DNA from: Acidobacteriota bacterium
GTDB taxonomy: Bacteria; Acidobacteriota; Blastocatellia; Pyrinomonadales; Pyrinomonadaceae
Assembly (NCBI GenBank): GCA_019247865.1
Contig: JAFBAJ010000057.1
Location: 1 to 7,552 of the forward strand
Direction of reading: 5' to 3'
DNA: 7,552 nt
Shown here: piece by piece, positions 6,016 through 7,552 of the stretch
Layout of the letters: the number at the start of each line of letters is the position of its first letter
Numbering within the stretch: position 1 is the first letter of the stretch
Notes under the pieces: model-generated
The model's database searches: none
Seen by the model: the letters and a program-made list of their open reading frames with translations, nothing else
What the model was told of the DNA's origin: nothing
Position numbers and translations under genes: made by a program

Positions 6016-6783
6016 ATGCGCCATTTGATACTGCTCTCTTCCCTGATCCTGCTCCTCTTTGGCGGAGCCGCGCAGACGCTCGCCAAAGACGACGCGGTGC
6101 TCCTGGAAAAGAAGACAGTCGTTCTCGTTCGCCCGAAAAAGCTGACGAAAGATTTTCCCGAACGTCGGACGGCGAAGGTCAGCTATCCTCTCGTCAAAGG
6201 CGGGCTCAGCAATCCTGCCGTCCTCAACAGAGTGCGCGCGCTCCTGCAAGTCAAGAGCATCTTTGACAGCTCGCTCGAAGAGTACAGGCAGGATACCTGG
6301 CTTGAAGAGTTCGACTACACAGTCAACTACAACCGGAACTACATTCTCGACATCACGTTCATCGAGCTCGGCTCCGGGGCTTATCCCGACTCGCAGCACA
6401 AACATCTCGCCATCAATCTCAAAACCGGAAAGCTCATCAAAGCGTCGGACATCTTCAAGCCCGCGATGATGCATGAGCTGGCCGCGAAGGTGAATGAAAA
6501 ATTGCAGGCCGAGATTCAGGAGAACCTGAAAGAGATTGCGACCAATAACGATTACAACGCCGAAGAGAAGCAGAGTCTCCCGTCGCTGTACGAGAATCTC
6601 AAGATTGAAACCAAAGACCTGAACGAGTTCTCCATCGGCGAGAAGGGCATCACCTTTCTGTACGACGCAGGCTTTGCGCACGTGGTGCAGGCGCTGCAAC
6701 CAGTGGGCGAATATTTCTTCAGCTACGCAGAGCTGGCTCCGTATCTCCAGCGCAAAGGCTCTGCGGCCAGCCTGATTCCGTAG
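6016..6783 (+). CDS. Exported DUF3298 (RsiV/PdaC C-terminal-like) protein of unknown function
   Basis: A 255-residue protein with a typical signal peptide: MRH, then a leucine-rich core, with probable cleavage after A23 (QTLA|KDD). No lipobox cysteine and no second membrane span are visible, so it is probably periplasmic or secreted. Residues about 52-125 resemble the DUF4163-like segment (SYPLVKGG, then the NYILDITFIELGSGAYP stretch). Residues about 127-242 match the DUF3298 pattern: H-x-A-I-N-L-K-T-G-K with a following D-I-F, then E-K-G-I-T-F-L-Y-D, then F-S-Y-A-E-L-A-P-Y-L. In Bacillus this domain occurs in the anti-sigma factor RsiV, which binds lysozyme, and in the deacetylase PdaC. No deacetylase or sigma-binding part is present here. 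Start: AAGGA lies 6 nt before the ATG at 6016; another in-frame ATG at 5998 lacks a site. The gene begins 19 nt after the mutase large subunit and ends 12 nt before the small subunit, so it is probably cotranscribed with both. Confidence 0.75.
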   Translation: MRHLILLSSLILLLFGGAAQTLAKDDAVLLEKKTVVLVRPKKLTKDFPERRTAKVSYPLVKGGLSNPAVLNRVRALLQVKSIFDSSLEEYRQDTWLEEFDYTVNYNRNYILDITFIELGSGAYPDSQHKHLAINLKTGKLIKASDIFKPAMMHELAAKVNEKLQAEIQENLKEIATNNDYNAEEKQSLPSLYENLKIETKDLNEFSIGEKGITFLYDAGFAHVVQALQPVGEYFFSYAELAPYLQRKGSAASLIP

Positions 6784-6795
6784 CGGTATCGAATT

Positions 6796-7200
6796 ATGAG
6801 CGAAAGAAAAATCCGTGTCCTCGTCGCCAAGCCCGGTCTGGACGGCCATGATCGCGGCGCGAAAGTGATCGCGCGCGCACTGCGCGACGCCGGGATGGAA
6901 GTCATCTATACAGGTCTCAGGCAGACGCCGGAGATGATCGCCGCCGCGGCCGTGCAGGAGGACGTGGATGCCGTCGGGGTCTCGATCCTGAGCGGCGCGC
7001 ACAACACACTGTGCCCGCGCATCATCTCGCTGCTCAGGGATGAAGGGATGGATGATTGCCTCGTCCTCGTCGGCGGCATCGTCCCGCAGGACGACATCCC
7101 GCGCCTCAAAGAGCAGGGCGTTGCGGAGGTCTTTCTGCCCGGCACTTCGACCGAAGACATCGTTCGTTTCCTGCGCGACAACGTCAAGCCACGCGAATGA
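6796..7200 (+). CDS. icmB: Acyl-CoA mutase small subunit, B12-binding (IcmB-type)
   Basis: A 134-residue cobalamin-binding flavodoxin-like domain and partner of the subunit encoded at 4317-5996. The base-off/His-on signature is complete: D16-G-H18-D-R-G21, then exactly 41 residues, then S63-I-L65, then 27 residues, then G93-G94. H18 is the lower cobalt ligand. SGAHN (66-70) and FLPGTST (113-119) are also family-typical. The length fits stand-alone small subunits such as Streptomyces IcmB (about 136 residues) and the small subunit of archaeal-type methylmalonyl-CoA mutase; specificity is set by the large subunit. The start has almost no Shine-Dalgarno, so translation may depend on coupling to the preceding gene 12 nt upstream. 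Its stop overlaps the next start as ATGA. A GTPase chaperone (MeaB type) is expected for such enzymes but is not in this window. Confidence 0.9.
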   Translation: MSERKIRVLVAKPGLDGHDRGAKVIARALRDAGMEVIYTGLRQTPEMIAAAAVQEDVDAVGVSILSGAHNTLCPRIISLLRDEGMDDCLVLVGGIVPQDDIPRLKEQGVAEVFLPGTSTEDIVRFLRDNVKPRE

Positions 7201-7552
7201 CAGGTGAAGCGACAGGTCATCCGATCATCGTCGAGCGCAGAGACTCTGTCGCCATCGTTCGCCTCAATCGCCCGCAGGAGCGCAATTCCCTCTCTCGTGC
7301 CACGCTCGCAGAACTGGACGACGCCGTCTCTGCTTTGACAGAGCAAGCAGACCTCTCGGCCATCATCTTCACAGGCACGAATGATGTCTTCGCTTCCGGA
7401 GCGAACATCAGAGAGCTCTCTTCGCTCACGCCTGACGGGGCCGCAGCCTTCGCACATCTCGGACAGCAACTCTTTCAAAAGATCGCACGGGCGCGCGCGC
7501 TGACCATCGCGGCGGTCAACGGCTACTGTATGGGCGGTGGCCTTGATCTGGC
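7197..7552 (+). CDS. Enoyl-CoA hydratase/isomerase (crotonase) family protein, 3' end outside window
   Basis: The first 118 codons of a crotonase-fold protein are visible. [11 protein letters not shown] (23-33) follows the first beta strands. [10 protein letters not shown] (65-74) is the first oxyanion-hole and CoA-binding segment. [15 protein letters not shown] (from 105) is the second oxyanion hole. In classical enoyl-CoA hydratase the residue after GGG-x is the catalytic Glu (Glu144 in rat); here it is Asp117, as in dienoyl-CoA isomerases (GGGVDL) and some other family members. The second acidic residue, which would decide the reaction, lies beyond the window. The start ATG overlaps the stop of the mutase small subunit (ATGA), so the two are translationally coupled and probably belong to one acyl-CoA pathway. 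Hydratase, isomerase and hydrolase roles all remain open. Confidence 0.85.
   Translation, partial: MTGEATGHPIIVERRDSVAIVRLNRPQERNSLSRATLAELDDAVSALTEQADLSAIIFTGTNDVFASGANIRELSSLTPDGAAAFAHLGQQLFQKIARARALTIAAVNGYCMGGGLDL

Noticed and set aside
5295..6086. 263-codon minus-strand open frame
   Set aside because: It is antisense to the mutase large subunit, has no motif, and its arginine-rich composition is typical of a shadow frame.
5770..7002. 410-codon minus-strand open frame over the mutase genes
   Set aside because: It spans three well-supported plus-strand genes and has no recognisable domain. Long antisense frames are common in GC-rich coding DNA.
4317..7200. Naming the two subunits methylmalonyl-CoA mutase
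   Set aside because: Phe90 and Gln208 replace the Tyr and Arg that bind the methylmalonyl carboxylate, so the isobutyryl-CoA type is the better call.

Overview
The window reads as a chromosomal segment of a GC-rich, free-living bacterium. The best guess is Acidobacteriota, perhaps Blastocatellia. This is an inference from three things: a bacterial member of the tetraether-lipid-synthase-like radical SAM family (COG1964), a split B12-dependent acyl-CoA mutase with an isobutyryl-CoA-mutase-type active site, and an RsiV/DUF3298-type exported protein. No rRNA, tRNA, CRISPR array, insertion sequence or phage gene is visible, and codon use looks uniform across the coding regions.

Layout. (1) Positions 1-1515, minus strand: the first 505 codons of a large radical SAM enzyme resembling archaeal tetraether lipid synthase (Tes, MJ0619 type). 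Its C-terminus lies left of the window. (2) Positions 1516-2241: a 726-bp, less GC-rich, apparently non-coding spacer between divergent genes. It holds several short inverted and direct repeats and a candidate promoter. (3) Positions 2242-4033, plus strand: a phosphoglucomutase/phosphomannomutase gene overlapped by 32 bp by a TTG-start gene for a small FtsL/DivIC-like single-pass membrane protein. A strong intrinsic terminator follows at 4147-4187. (4) Positions 4210-7552, plus strand: a clear -35/-10 promoter leads into a tightly packed cluster. It encodes the large acyl-CoA mutase subunit, an exported DUF3298 protein, the small B12-binding mutase subunit, and a crotonase-fold protein that runs off the right edge.

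How the genes fit together. The two mutase subunits should form one adenosylcobalamin enzyme. Automatic annotation would probably call it methylmalonyl-CoA mutase. However, the two residues that hold the methylmalonyl carboxylate (Tyr and Arg) are replaced by Phe90 and Gln208, the pair found in isobutyryl-CoA mutase, so the predicted reaction is n-butyryl-CoA to isobutyryl-CoA. The coupled crotonase fits acyl-CoA metabolism. The exported protein between the two subunits is the odd member. On the other strand, the Tes-like enzyme is a candidate for joining fatty-acyl tails into membrane-spanning lipids, such as the iso-diabolic acid known from Acidobacteria. A link between branched acyl-CoA supply and membrane-spanning lipids is attractive but speculative.
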